From an uncultured Opitutales bacterium (lineage in GTDB: Bacteria > Verrucomicrobiota > Verrucomicrobiia > Opitutales > Intestinicryptomonadaceae): a stretch of 25,037 nucleotides of DNA. The stretch covers positions 1 through 25,037 of the forward strand of contig URYY01000012.1 in the NCBI GenBank assembly GCA_900552245.1, given 5' to 3'. Below, piece after piece: positions 1 through 8,700 of the stretch; position 1 is the stretch's first letter; the number at the start of each line of letters is the position of its first letter. The notes under the pieces were generated by a model, which was not told the origin of the DNA, searched no databases, and worked only from the letters and a program-made list of their open reading frames with translations. The translations under genes were made by a program, and so were the position numbers.

Positions 1-824
1 GCTTTAGGGCCTACGCGATTTTCCCGACGGGAGAGCTTATATGTTCCGATATGAGCGGCAAGGTGCTCTACGTAAAAAATTTTGGAACTCCGGAAATTTT
101 GTATTCCTACTCAAGCTCGCTCTTAATTTGCGGAAATTCTTTGATAGTCCAAATGGACTTGGAAAAAACGCGCACTCTCTACGCGCTTGAAGCCGCAAGC
201 GGCGCGATTCTTTGGAAGTGCGAAAACGGCAAAGACGTATCGTGGTCGTCGCCAAGCTTAGTCGAATTTGAGGGCGAAAAGTATGTGGTTACGGCAAATT
301 GCAAAAGCGTTGAGGCTGTGAATTTAAAGGACGGAAAAGTGAAATTTTCCACAGAGTGTCTGTCGGGAGAAATGGCTACATCAATCGCTTTTGGCGACGG
401 TATTTTGTTCGTGGCAAACGACAATTCCGCGGCTTCTGCAATAGATTTTAAAACGGGAAAAGTTCTGTGGTCAAACGACTCAATAATACTTCCCGGAGTG
501 GCCTCTCCGGTTTATTCGGACGGGGAACTCTACGTTTTCACAAGCGGAGGGACGGTATCGAGGGTCGAGGCAAAGACGGGCAAGCTGATAAAGGAATATG
601 AATCTATGGCTGGCTTTTACTCTTCGCCAATAATTGCCGGCGGCAAAATCGTAGCTTGCGACAACGAGGGCAAGCTCTTCCTTTTGGACGTAAAAAGCGA
701 TATGGATTTTGAGTCGCCCGCCTTTGACTTTGCCGACACTCTGTACGCCACTCCCGCTATCGCCGCCGACTCGCTATTTGTGAGGGCTGGCAAGAAACTC
801 TACCGCTTAAACCTTGTAAAGTAA
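1..824 (+). CDS. PQQ-type beta-propeller protein (5' partial)
   Basis: The reading frame is open from the left edge: codons from base 3 read FRAYAIFPTGELICSD before the first ATG at 51. The gene therefore starts outside the window, and ATG 51 is probably an internal methionine. The protein is built of repeated blades of the PQQ/BamB type, with units such as LYALEAASGAILWKCE, AVNLKDGKVKF, AIDFKTGKVLWSND, RVEAKTGKLIKEYE and LFLLDVKSD. Each ends in the usual 'D/T-G-K-hydrophobic-W' turn. No enzyme active site is visible; such propellers normally act as scaffolds or binding modules, often outside the cytoplasm. A signal peptide cannot be judged because the N-terminus is missing. The stop codon overlaps the start of the NuoEF fusion by one base (TAATG), so the two are probably translationally coupled. 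Its role is inferred only from context. Confidence 0.85.
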   Translation, partial: FRAYAIFPTGELICSDMSGKVLYVKNFGTPEILYSYSSSLLICGNSLIVQMDLEKTRTLYALEAASGAILWKCENGKDVSWSSPSLVEFEGEKYVVTANCKSVEAVNLKDGKVKFSTECLSGEMATSIAFGDGILFVANDNSAASAIDFKTGKVLWSNDSIILPGVASPVYSDGELYVFTSGGTVSRVEAKTGKLIKEYESMAGFYSSPIIAGGKIVACDNEGKLFLLDVKSDMDFESPAFDFADTLYATPAIAADSLFVRAGKKLYRLNLVK

Positions 825-3109
825 TGACTAAAGACGCCGATTTTAATTTGCCAAATCCCCTTCTTAGAATGCAGCTAATAGGGCGTTTAGAAGAGGTTCA
901 GGCAAAGTTTGGATACTTGCCCGAAGTCGAATTAAAGAGGTTAGCGGAGGAACTGAAGCTTACTCTTGCCGACATTGTAAGCGTAGCGTCTTTTTACGCG
1001 GCGTTTAGATTTAAGCCGGCGGGCAAGTACGAGATAAGAGTTTGCGTCGGTTCCGCCTGCCATGTAAAGGGAGCGGACGGAGTTTACGAGGCTCTGTACA
1101 GGCATCTTGAGCTTTCGGAGGGAAACGATACCGATAAAAGCGGAATGTTTACGCTTACGCGCGTCGCGTGCCTCGGTTGTTGCATGATTGCACCTGCCGT
1201 AATGATAGGCAATAAAGTTTACGGTTGGGTCGATTCTAAGGACGTTGCAAGCCTTCTTGAGAATTTTCTTAAAAGTGCGGAAAGCGGCGAGGACGAAGCG
1301 CAAAGCGAGGAGAAAAACTACAGAGACGAAGTTAGAATTTGCCTTTGTTCAAGTTGCCTAGCAGCGGGGGCGGGCGATGTTTACAAGCGTCTGAAAAGAG
1401 AAATTGCGCGCGGCAAATACAAGGTAGATTTAAAGCAGGTAGGCTGCACAGGAATGTCTTATAGAACTCCGCTTTTGCAGATTCAAACTTCCGACGGAAT
1501 GCTTTTTGACTACGGAGGAGTGAGCGAATACCAAGTGCCGGAGATTTTGGCGGCGCACTTTTCGCCGCAGGGGGCCTTGCGCAAAGTTCGCGCGGGCTTT
1601 GGAAAGATAGTGGACAAAATTTACGCAAAGGCGCCGCTTCTTTTGGAGTCGTCCAAAGAGAGCAAAGACTACTTGGGGCTTCAGCTCAGAATTGCAACCG
1701 CAAACGCGGGCGAGATTTCACCGCTTGACTTTGATGCGTATAAAAACGTAGGCGGCTTTAAAGCCTACGAAAAAGCGCTCTCTATGAAAAGCGATGAGAT
1801 TATATCCGAAGTTTTAAATTCGGGTTTGCGCGGCAGGGGCGGCGGGGGCTTTCCGACCGGCAAGAAATGGCAATTCTTAGCGGGGGCTGAGGGCGAAAAA
1901 TACATAATTTGTAACGCCGACGAGGGCGACCCTGGCGCATTTATGGACAGAATGCTGCTTGAGTCCTTCCCCTTTAGAGTTATAGAGGCGATGATGATTG
2001 CATCGCTTGCAACAGGCGCTTTAAAGGGCAAATTCTACATACGCCAAGAGTATGCAAAGGCGGTATCAGTCTTGAGGGAGGCTTTAAAAATTTGCGAAAG
2101 ACGAGGCGTCTTTCCCGCAAGAAACGGATTTAATATAGACATATTTACCGGTGCGGGCGCCTTTGTTTGCGGTGAGGAAACGGCCCTAATTGCCTCGCTT
2201 GAGGGATTCAGGGGCGAACCTCGCTTGCGCCCGCCATACCCGGCGCAAAGGGGCTATTTGTCGCGGCCCACGCTAATAAACAATGTAGAGACTCTCGCGA
2301 ACGTTCCCTACATAATTTTAAATGGGGCAAGTAGCTTTTCAAAGTATGGAACTGAGGATAGCAAGGGCGCAAAGACTTTTGCTCTCGCAGGCAAGATAAG
2401 GCGCGGCGGGCTTATAGAAGTTCCGCTTGGGACGACTATACGCGAGATACTGGAGGGCATTGGCGGAGGTGCTGTAGAGGGTAGAAAGCTCAAGGCCGTT
2501 CAGATAGGCGGGCCCTCAGGCGGCTGCATTCCCGAGAGCATGTTCGATTTGAAGGTGGATTACCAAGACCTTCAAAATGCAGGTGCCATCATGGGTTCGG
2601 GCGGATTGGTTGCTCTCGACGATAGAGATTGCATGGTGGATATTGCGGCGTACTTTTTGAAGTTTACGACGGCGGAGTCTTGCGGAAAGTGTTCTGCTTG
2701 CAGGGTGGGGTGCGCAAAGATGCTTGCAATCATAGAAAAAATAAGAAGCGGCAAGGGCGAGATGTCGGACTTAGACAAGCTTGAAAGTTTGGGTAACTAC
2801 ATAAAAAGCGCAAGCCTATGCGGCCTTGGCAAGACTGCTCCAAATCCCGCATTGTCGGCTCTAAGGCACTTTAGGGAAGAGTTTATAGAGCATATAAACG
2901 GCAAGTGCGCGGCGGGCAAGTGCAGGGCGCTTACAAGCTACCATATCACCGACGAATGCATAGGCTGCACAAAGTGTTTTCAGGTTTGCGCAAGTGGCGC
3001 AATAAAATTTGAGCCGCTAAAAAAACATTCGATAGATAACGAAAAGTGCGTGAGGTGCGGAGCTTGCCGCGACGCATGTCCTGTGAATGCGATAGAGGTT
3101 TTAAAATGA
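824..3109 (+). CDS. NuoE-NuoF-ferredoxin fusion, NADH-oxidising Fe-S flavoprotein
   Basis: This 761-residue fusion resembles the diaphorase part of bifurcating hydrogenases and formate dehydrogenases and complex I NuoEF. Residues about 10-150 form a NuoE-like thioredoxin fold with [2Fe-2S] ligands C74, C79, C116 and C120. Residues about 168-245 form a second thioredoxin-like domain (CLCSSC, GCTG) whose last cysteine is replaced by Ser212, so its cluster is doubtful. Residues about 330-500 carry the NuoF FMN/NADH site (GLRGRGGGGFPTGKKW, NADEGDPGAFMDR, CGEETALI). An SLBB-like segment follows, then [4Fe-4S] ligands C620, C623, C626 and C666. A C-terminal 2x[4Fe-4S] ferredoxin has ligands C712/C715/C718/C722 and C742/C745/C748/C752. 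It probably passes electrons from NADH to ferredoxin-like carriers or to the next gene product, or the reverse. No catalytic hydrogenase or formate dehydrogenase subunit is visible nearby. ATG 824 overlaps the preceding stop. Confidence 0.93.
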   Translation: MTKDADFNLPNPLLRMQLIGRLEEVQAKFGYLPEVELKRLAEELKLTLADIVSVASFYAAFRFKPAGKYEIRVCVGSACHVKGADGVYEALYRHLELSEGNDTDKSGMFTLTRVACLGCCMIAPAVMIGNKVYGWVDSKDVASLLENFLKSAESGEDEAQSEEKNYRDEVRICLCSSCLAAGAGDVYKRLKREIARGKYKVDLKQVGCTGMSYRTPLLQIQTSDGMLFDYGGVSEYQVPEILAAHFSPQGALRKVRAGFGKIVDKIYAKAPLLLESSKESKDYLGLQLRIATANAGEISPLDFDAYKNVGGFKAYEKALSMKSDEIISEVLNSGLRGRGGGGFPTGKKWQFLAGAEGEKYIICNADEGDPGAFMDRMLLESFPFRVIEAMMIASLATGALKGKFYIRQEYAKAVSVLREALKICERRGVFPARNGFNIDIFTGAGAFVCGEETALIASLEGFRGEPRLRPPYPAQRGYLSRPTLINNVETLANVPYIILNGASSFSKYGTEDSKGAKTFALAGKIRRGGLIEVPLGTTIREILEGIGGGAVEGRKLKAVQIGGPSGGCIPESMFDLKVDYQDLQNAGAIMGSGGLVALDDRDCMVDIAAYFLKFTTAESCGKCSACRVGCAKMLAIIEKIRSGKGEMSDLDKLESLGNYIKSASLCGLGKTAPNPALSALRHFREEFIEHINGKCAAGKCRALTSYHITDECIGCTKCFQVCASGAIKFEPLKKHSIDNEKCVRCGACRDACPVNAIEVLK

Positions 3110-4050
3110 AAGTAGAGTTTGATTCCAATGCTTTTGAAGTTGGCGAAGGCCTTAGCATAGCCGATGCTGCGGCGCGTGCGGGGATAAAAATTCCGCGCCT
3201 ATGCAACCAAAAGGGCGTGGGGCACAGAGCCGGTTGCATGGTTTGTGCGGTTTACGATGCGGGGCTAAAATCTTTTGTTCCATCGTGCGCGACTCAGGTC
3301 AGGGAGGGAGCTTCGTACGAATGTTCTACACAGCGAGTTTTAGATTTTAGAAAGCGGGCTTTGGAGCTTTTACTTACCGAACACAAGGGCGACTGCCTTG
3401 CACCCTGCGCTAAGGCCTGCCCCTACGGCTTTGACATTCCAAAATTTTTGGAGCTTGTAACGGCCAAGAATTTTGCGGCTATAGACGAGATGCTAAGCTT
3501 AGCCCCGCCCTGCGAAACTTGCAAAGCCCTTTGCGAGAAAGTTTGCAGGAAAAATCTCTTGGGCTCTCCCGTAAAAATAAAGGAGCAAATTTTAAAATAT
3601 AAAAAGCCTGGGGCAAAGATTCTAGAAAAAGTTAAAAAAGCGCCTCGCTACACTCACAATTTCGGGCGCCCGACAAAGGAGGAGTTGGAACTTTTAAGCA
3701 AGACTACAAACGACGCAAACGGCTGCCTACAATGCCACTGTAAAAAGGCGGATTCCTGCATATTGCGCGAGCTTGCGACGGAAATGGGCCTTTCGCAACC
3801 CAAGCAAGTTGTCTCTCGCAAATTTGACAGAGCGCGTGCAAACGGGGTTGTCTTTGAAAGCGGAAAATGTGTTTTGTGTTCCTCTTGCGTGGAGCTCGGC
3901 GGGCTTGCTATGCGCGGAAGAGCAATGTCGGCAAGCCCCGACAAGCCAAACGGCCTATCTTGGAAAGAGTCTCTTTTAAAGGCCCACATCAAGGTCTGCC
4001 CGACGGGCGCGCTTGCGGAGGATTTAACTTGGAGCGAGGGCGATGGCTAA
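3106..4050 (+). CDS. Cysteine-rich 2Fe-2S/4Fe-4S protein, NuoG- and GltD-like, no flavin domain
   Basis: The 314-residue protein starts at ATG 3106 in an ATGA overlap with the preceding gene; an in-frame start at 3046 would lie inside that gene and lacks support. Residues 1-75 are a plant-type ferredoxin domain like the NuoG N-terminus, with [2Fe-2S] ligands C33, C44, C47 and C61. Residues 93-147 (HKGDCLAPCAKACP, then C136, C139, C143, C147) match the Fe-S domain at the N-terminus of GltD and dihydropyrimidine dehydrogenase. Residues 207-300 hold further cysteines (C207, C210, C212, C218, C255, C258, C261, C298) and a CPTGAL end typical of the tail of large FAD-dependent oxidoreductases. The FAD/NAD(P)-binding domain that normally separates these parts is replaced by a linker of roughly 60 residues. 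It is presumably an electron-relay partner of the NuoEF fusion; the substrate is unknown. Confidence 0.88.
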   Translation: MKVEFDSNAFEVGEGLSIADAAARAGIKIPRLCNQKGVGHRAGCMVCAVYDAGLKSFVPSCATQVREGASYECSTQRVLDFRKRALELLLTEHKGDCLAPCAKACPYGFDIPKFLELVTAKNFAAIDEMLSLAPPCETCKALCEKVCRKNLLGSPVKIKEQILKYKKPGAKILEKVKKAPRYTHNFGRPTKEELELLSKTTNDANGCLQCHCKKADSCILRELATEMGLSQPKQVVSRKFDRARANGVVFESGKCVLCSSCVELGGLAMRGRAMSASPDKPNGLSWKESLLKAHIKVCPTGALAEDLTWSEGDG

Positions 4051-5098
4051 GATTAAAATACTTTTGTTTTTTCTAAGCGGGATATTCCTTGCGGCGGCTT
4101 TGTTCGTGCTTTTTGATTCGCCCAAGGGCGACGTGCGCGAGCGCAAGATTGAGATTTCAAGCGTAAGCTTTAATTCGCCTGTTTTAGATGCGGTTTTGTC
4201 GGAAGATTGCGTGTTTGTAGCGCTTGAAGATTCAAAGATTTTTAAGTATTCGCTAGATGGAGTATTACTTGCGAGCATAGACTTAGAATGCGATATGCTC
4301 ACTTCAAAAGTAACCCTGCTTGTCGATATGTTGATTGTCGCAAACATTGACGGAGAGGTCTTTGCGCTATCAAAAGATTTAAAAAAGATTATCTGGAAAA
4401 AAACTTTTGGAGAAAAAATCTGCGGCAACTTTTTTAAAAGCGGCGATAGCCTCGTGTTCGGCTCTTACGACCAATTTTTGCGGGTTATAAGTTGCAAGGA
4501 CGGCGCGGAGATTTTTAAACTTAAAACTTCGGACGCAATAAATGCAAACCCTGCCTTGTATAAAAGTTTTGCGCTTGTTGGAAATTGCGCGGGCGAGCTT
4601 TTTTGCGCCGACTTAAACTCAAAAAAAGAGCTTTGGAAGGTGGAGTTTGGCTCTCACATTCCGCTCTCGCCCGTGGCAGATTCCGGGCTTGCGATAGTTG
4701 CAGATTACTCCGGAGTGCTTGCGGCTTTCAAATTTAAAGACGGAAAAAAAGTCTGGGAAAATGCGGATTTTAAGGCTTCGCCAAGCGTTCAAATTGTCTC
4801 GGACGGACTGGGCAATTTGTTCTTCTTATCGCAGGCTGGCGAACTTTGCAAAATCGCTTCTTTAAGTGCAAAGCTGCTTTTAAAAGAAAGCTTCGGGTCT
4901 TCAAAAGGGCACTTGAAATTGCAAGATGGCGAACTTATGCTGGCTTTGGATTCGGGCTTAATCTACATCTTAAATAAGTCGGATTTTTCAGAAATTTTTA
5001 AATTTAACGCAATGGCGCCAATAAGTGTTTGCGACTTTAATAAGAGGGCTATTGTCTTTGTAGATTTGAGCGACACTATGCAAATTTTGAGGCGATGA
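4043..5098 (+). CDS. Membrane-anchored PQQ-type beta-propeller protein
   Basis: The 351-residue protein begins with a short charged stretch and one hydrophobic segment (residues about 5-25, KILLFFLSGIFLAAALFVLF). This looks like an uncleaved signal anchor or signal peptide and puts the rest outside the cytoplasm. The remainder is a series of propeller blades (VFALSKDLKKIIWKK, VISCKDGAEIFKL, LFCADLNSKKELWKVEFG, LAAFKFKDGKKVWEN, LYILNKSDFSEIFKF-like units), about seven in number, of the same family as the first gene of the operon. ATG 4043 overlaps the preceding gene by eight bases, and GGAG at 4031-4034 could serve as its ribosome binding site. The C-terminus overlaps the ABC ATPase gene by ATGA. 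No catalytic residues are recognisable; a scaffold or binding role on the periplasmic face is inferred. Confidence 0.87.
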   Translation: MAKIKILLFFLSGIFLAAALFVLFDSPKGDVRERKIEISSVSFNSPVLDAVLSEDCVFVALEDSKIFKYSLDGVLLASIDLECDMLTSKVTLLVDMLIVANIDGEVFALSKDLKKIIWKKTFGEKICGNFFKSGDSLVFGSYDQFLRVISCKDGAEIFKLKTSDAINANPALYKSFALVGNCAGELFCADLNSKKELWKVEFGSHIPLSPVADSGLAIVADYSGVLAAFKFKDGKKVWENADFKASPSVQIVSDGLGNLFFLSQAGELCKIASLSAKLLLKESFGSSKGHLKLQDGELMLALDSGLIYILNKSDFSEIFKFNAMAPISVCDFNKRAIVFVDLSDTMQILRR

Positions 5099-5754
5099 AG
5101 GAGCAAATTGTAGAAGTTCGGGGCTTGTCAAAGTCCTTCAAAAGCGGCGCAGAGACAGTGGAAGTCTTAAAAAATCTGGAACTTTCGCTGACTCTTGGCA
5201 AGCCTCTTGCGATTATGGGAGAGTCAGGCGCGGGCAAGAGTACGCTTTTAAAAATTTTAGGCGCTTTAGATTGCGATTTTTCGGGAAGCGCAAGCGTCTG
5301 TGGAGTATCTCTTAAATCTCTAAGCGGTGACAGCGCCGCCGACTTTAGAGCCTTGCAAGTGGGCTTTATGTTTCAGGCGCACTATTTCCTGCCGCAGTTT
5401 ACGATTCTTGAAAACGTGCTCTTGCCCTCCGTAAAGTTCGGCGCAAAGACGGAGCGCGCAAGGCAGCTTCTCGACAGGGTCGGAGTTCTAAAATTAAAAG
5501 ACCGTTTTCCTGGCGAAGTTTCGGGCGGGGAGCTCCAGCGGGCCGCGCTTGCAAGGGCCCTTATAAATTCGCCCAAGCTTTTAATTGCAGACGAGCCTAC
5601 AGGCGCGCTAGACGAGGCAAATGCTGACAATTTATGCGGTTTAATTTTGGAGCTCTCGCGCTCACAAATGGGTTTAATTCTCGCTACCCACTCTCAGAGA
5701 TTGGCGGAGCAGGTGGGAAACATAAAGAGGCTTGCGGGCGGGAGTTTGCATTGA
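5095..5754 (+). CDS. ABC transporter ATPase, LolD/MacB type
   Basis: This 219-residue nucleotide-binding protein has Walker A GESGAGKST (residues about 43-51), a Q-loop region (VGFMFQAHYFLPQFTILENV), the signature VSGGELQRAALARAL, Walker B LLIADEPTGALD and the H-loop LATHSQ. Length and signature match the LolD/MacB/FtsE class, which serves FtsX-type permeases in lipoprotein release, macrolide or peptide export and mechanotransmission rather than classical import. It overlaps the upstream propeller gene by ATGA and is followed after one base by its permease, so it is part of the same operon. The real substrate cannot be read from the ATPase. Confidence 0.93.
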   Translation: MKEQIVEVRGLSKSFKSGAETVEVLKNLELSLTLGKPLAIMGESGAGKSTLLKILGALDCDFSGSASVCGVSLKSLSGDSAADFRALQVGFMFQAHYFLPQFTILENVLLPSVKFGAKTERARQLLDRVGVLKLKDRFPGEVSGGELQRAALARALINSPKLLIADEPTGALDEANADNLCGLILELSRSQMGLILATHSQRLAEQVGNIKRLAGGSLH

Positions 5755-5755
5755 G

Positions 5756-8700
5756 ATGTTTCGGCTATTTCTTAAAATTGCACTGAGGTCTCTCTTTTAT
5801 TACAAGGGCTTAAACTTGGTGTTACTTGCCGCATGCGCCTTGTCTTGCGCGGTTATTGCGGGGGCGTTTGTATCGCAGACATCGCTTGAATATTCGCTTT
5901 CAAAGAGAGTTTGCGAGGCCTTCGGAGGGGGCGAATTTCTGGCGCTATCGCCGAGGGCAAATTTGAAGGCGGACTTCTTTAATTCTCCGCTTTTAATTTT
6001 GCAAAAAAGCGCTGTCGCAATTTCAGGGGGAAAATCGCGAGGCGTTAAAATTTGCGCAGTCGGGGAAAACTTTGCGGAATATGCTCCGGAAAAGTCGGAG
6101 CCCTTGAATCTAAAAAGCGGGGAAGTTGCGATAAATCGGGCGCTTGCAAAATCGCTAGATTTAAAACTTGGAAGTTCGCTTAGGCTCGCATTTTTTTCAT
6201 TAAGTTCAGCTTCGCTTGATTTTGCCTTTGGAGAGGCAGACGCAAGGCCAAGGCTGAGGCAATTCAAAGTTGCAAGAATTTTAAGTGCGGGTGAATTTGG
6301 AAATTTGAGCTTTTCGCCGACTCAGGCTGCGCCCGAAAACGTATTTTTTAATTTGGGTGACTTTTGCAAATTAAGCGGCGAAAGCGGTGCAAACTTTGCT
6401 CTTTTTAAAAGCGGAGAAATATCTCTGAGCGCGCTTTCTCTAGACGACTTCAATTTGAGTTTGAATGAAGGCGTATTAAAATCCAAGTCTTGGTTTTTGC
6501 CGGAATTTTTGGAAGGGGAAGTATTTGATAAAAGCCTGTCGCGCACCCTATCTTGGTTTGTGTCGGACTTTAAGCTTAAAGAAAATTCCGCGCACTTCGG
6601 ATTTGCGCTTGCAGACGAATCTGTTGAGCGCGGGAAAGTAAAAATAAATTCGGAGTTGGCTAAGGAACTTGGGGCGGAGCTTGGAGATAAAATCGAGCTT
6701 GGCTTCTATGTTACGGACGAATTTGGAAGCTTTAAATTTAAGAGGGAAAGCTTTGAAGTTTCCGAAATTTACCGGATGCAGAAGGCTCTTTCATTAAGGC
6801 CACTTATGGCGCATTTTGAAGGGCTTAGCGACGCGGATTCTTGCGTGGAATGGAAGTCTAAGCTTCCCATAGACTTTGATTTGGTTAAGGATAGCGACAA
6901 GGTCTACTGGAGCAAATATTCCTACTCTCCAAAAGTCTTGCTCTCGCTAAGCGACGCAAGAAGAATATTTTTAGATTCAAAACCCGCTTCTAGCTCAGCA
7001 CTTGTTAAAGATAGCGCCGACTTTTTCAATTCTTTAAAGAAATTGTCGCCCTCTGATTTGGGGATAAGCCTTGAGAAGGCAAAGGGCATGTATTTGCAAA
7101 ACGCAGTTAGCGGCGTGGATTTCTCTGGGATATTTTTCGGGCTTTCGTTTTTTATCATAGTTTCGGCTCTTATGCTCATAAGTCTGGCGGTGTCGCTTTC
7201 GCTAAACTCGCGGGCGGGCGAGGTGGCTGAGCTTGCAAGGATAGGCTTTAGAAAGCGGGATATAATTTGCATTTATTTTTTTGAATTTGCTGGGCTAGCT
7301 CTAGTGGGTTCTCTAATAGGCGCATTCGGGGGCTTAGCTTACGGGGCGCTTATCGCCAAAGCCTTAAACGGCGTTTGGGCGGGCATATCGGCGGGAGCCG
7401 ACGTGGAATTTAACTTTGCTTTTTCGGACTTAATTTTTGCCTTTTTAATTTCTCTTACCGCTGCGCTAGCTTCCATATATTTATCTGTCCGCCGACTCTC
7501 AAAGCCCGGAGCTAATTTGAAATTTTCTTTGGGTTTAAAATCTAATTTGCGCCTTGCTTTTGAAATTTTTTCGACATGCGCACTAGCCTTTTTGATTTGC
7601 TTAAATGCCTGCAAAGCTCTGCCACTTTCCGTCCGCGCTACACTTTCGCTTTTTTCATTCCTGCTTGCGGGCTTTGCGCTTTGGAATGGATTCTTGCTTT
7701 TAAAATCGCACTTTAGCTCTATCACGGGGGCGGCTTTTCTAAGTTTTAGGCGCAGGTCAAAGGCCTTGTTTTCCGTTTTTGCAATGTCGGCTTTGGGACT
7801 TTACCTCCTTATGATTGTAGGCTTAAATAATTTCTCGGCAAAGAATTTAGATTTAAACTCTTCGGGAAGCGGCGGCTACAAATATTTTATAGAAACTTCG
7901 ATTCCCTTATCAAACCTCACACTTCCAAGCGCATACTCAAATGCAATACTTGAAGCCAAGGTTTTTGAGAGCGCTCAGGCAAATTGCCTAAACCTAAATA
8001 GGGTTAAAAATCCGCGAATTTTGGGGCTTGATGCCGGCGTTTTAGAAGCGCGCAAGGCCTTTACTTTCGATTCTTGTCTGCCTGAATTTGAGAGCGCTTC
8101 TTGGAAACTCTTGGACTCTGGGCTAGACGGCGGCGAAATTCCGGCTTTCATAGATAGCGCCTCATTGCTTTGGAGTTTGAAGGGCAAGTTGGGCGATGTC
8201 TTGGAGTATTCACACGGCGGCAAGGTCTTGCGCTTTAAGATAATAGCAACTCTTGCGCCTTCAGTGTTCCAAGGCTCTTTAATTATTTCTTCCAAAGAGT
8301 TTTCTAAGGCTTTCGCTGAAGTTGGCGGCAGCAAGGTCTTTTTGGCTTCCGATATGCCGCTTCGCAGTTTGGAGGGGCTTTTCTCTGCATACTATCCGGC
8401 CATATCCACTTGCAGGGAGCGATTGGACTTATTTAACGCCCTCCAAAACTCCTACCTAAAAATATTTTTGCAGCTAGGCATTTTGGGTATGTCGCTAGGT
8501 TTTTTTGCCTGTGCGTTGCTTGCGCTTGGCGATGCAAAGAGTTCGAGCCGCGAGTTAAACTTCTTAAATGCTTGCGGTTGGAGGACTGGCGAAATTTCAA
8601 ATTTTATGGCGCTTCAATACTCTCTTGCCGTATTATTAGCCGCTCTATCCGCCACTTTGGGCGCGATTTTTGTTGTGGACTTTTCTGAAAAATTTGTGGG

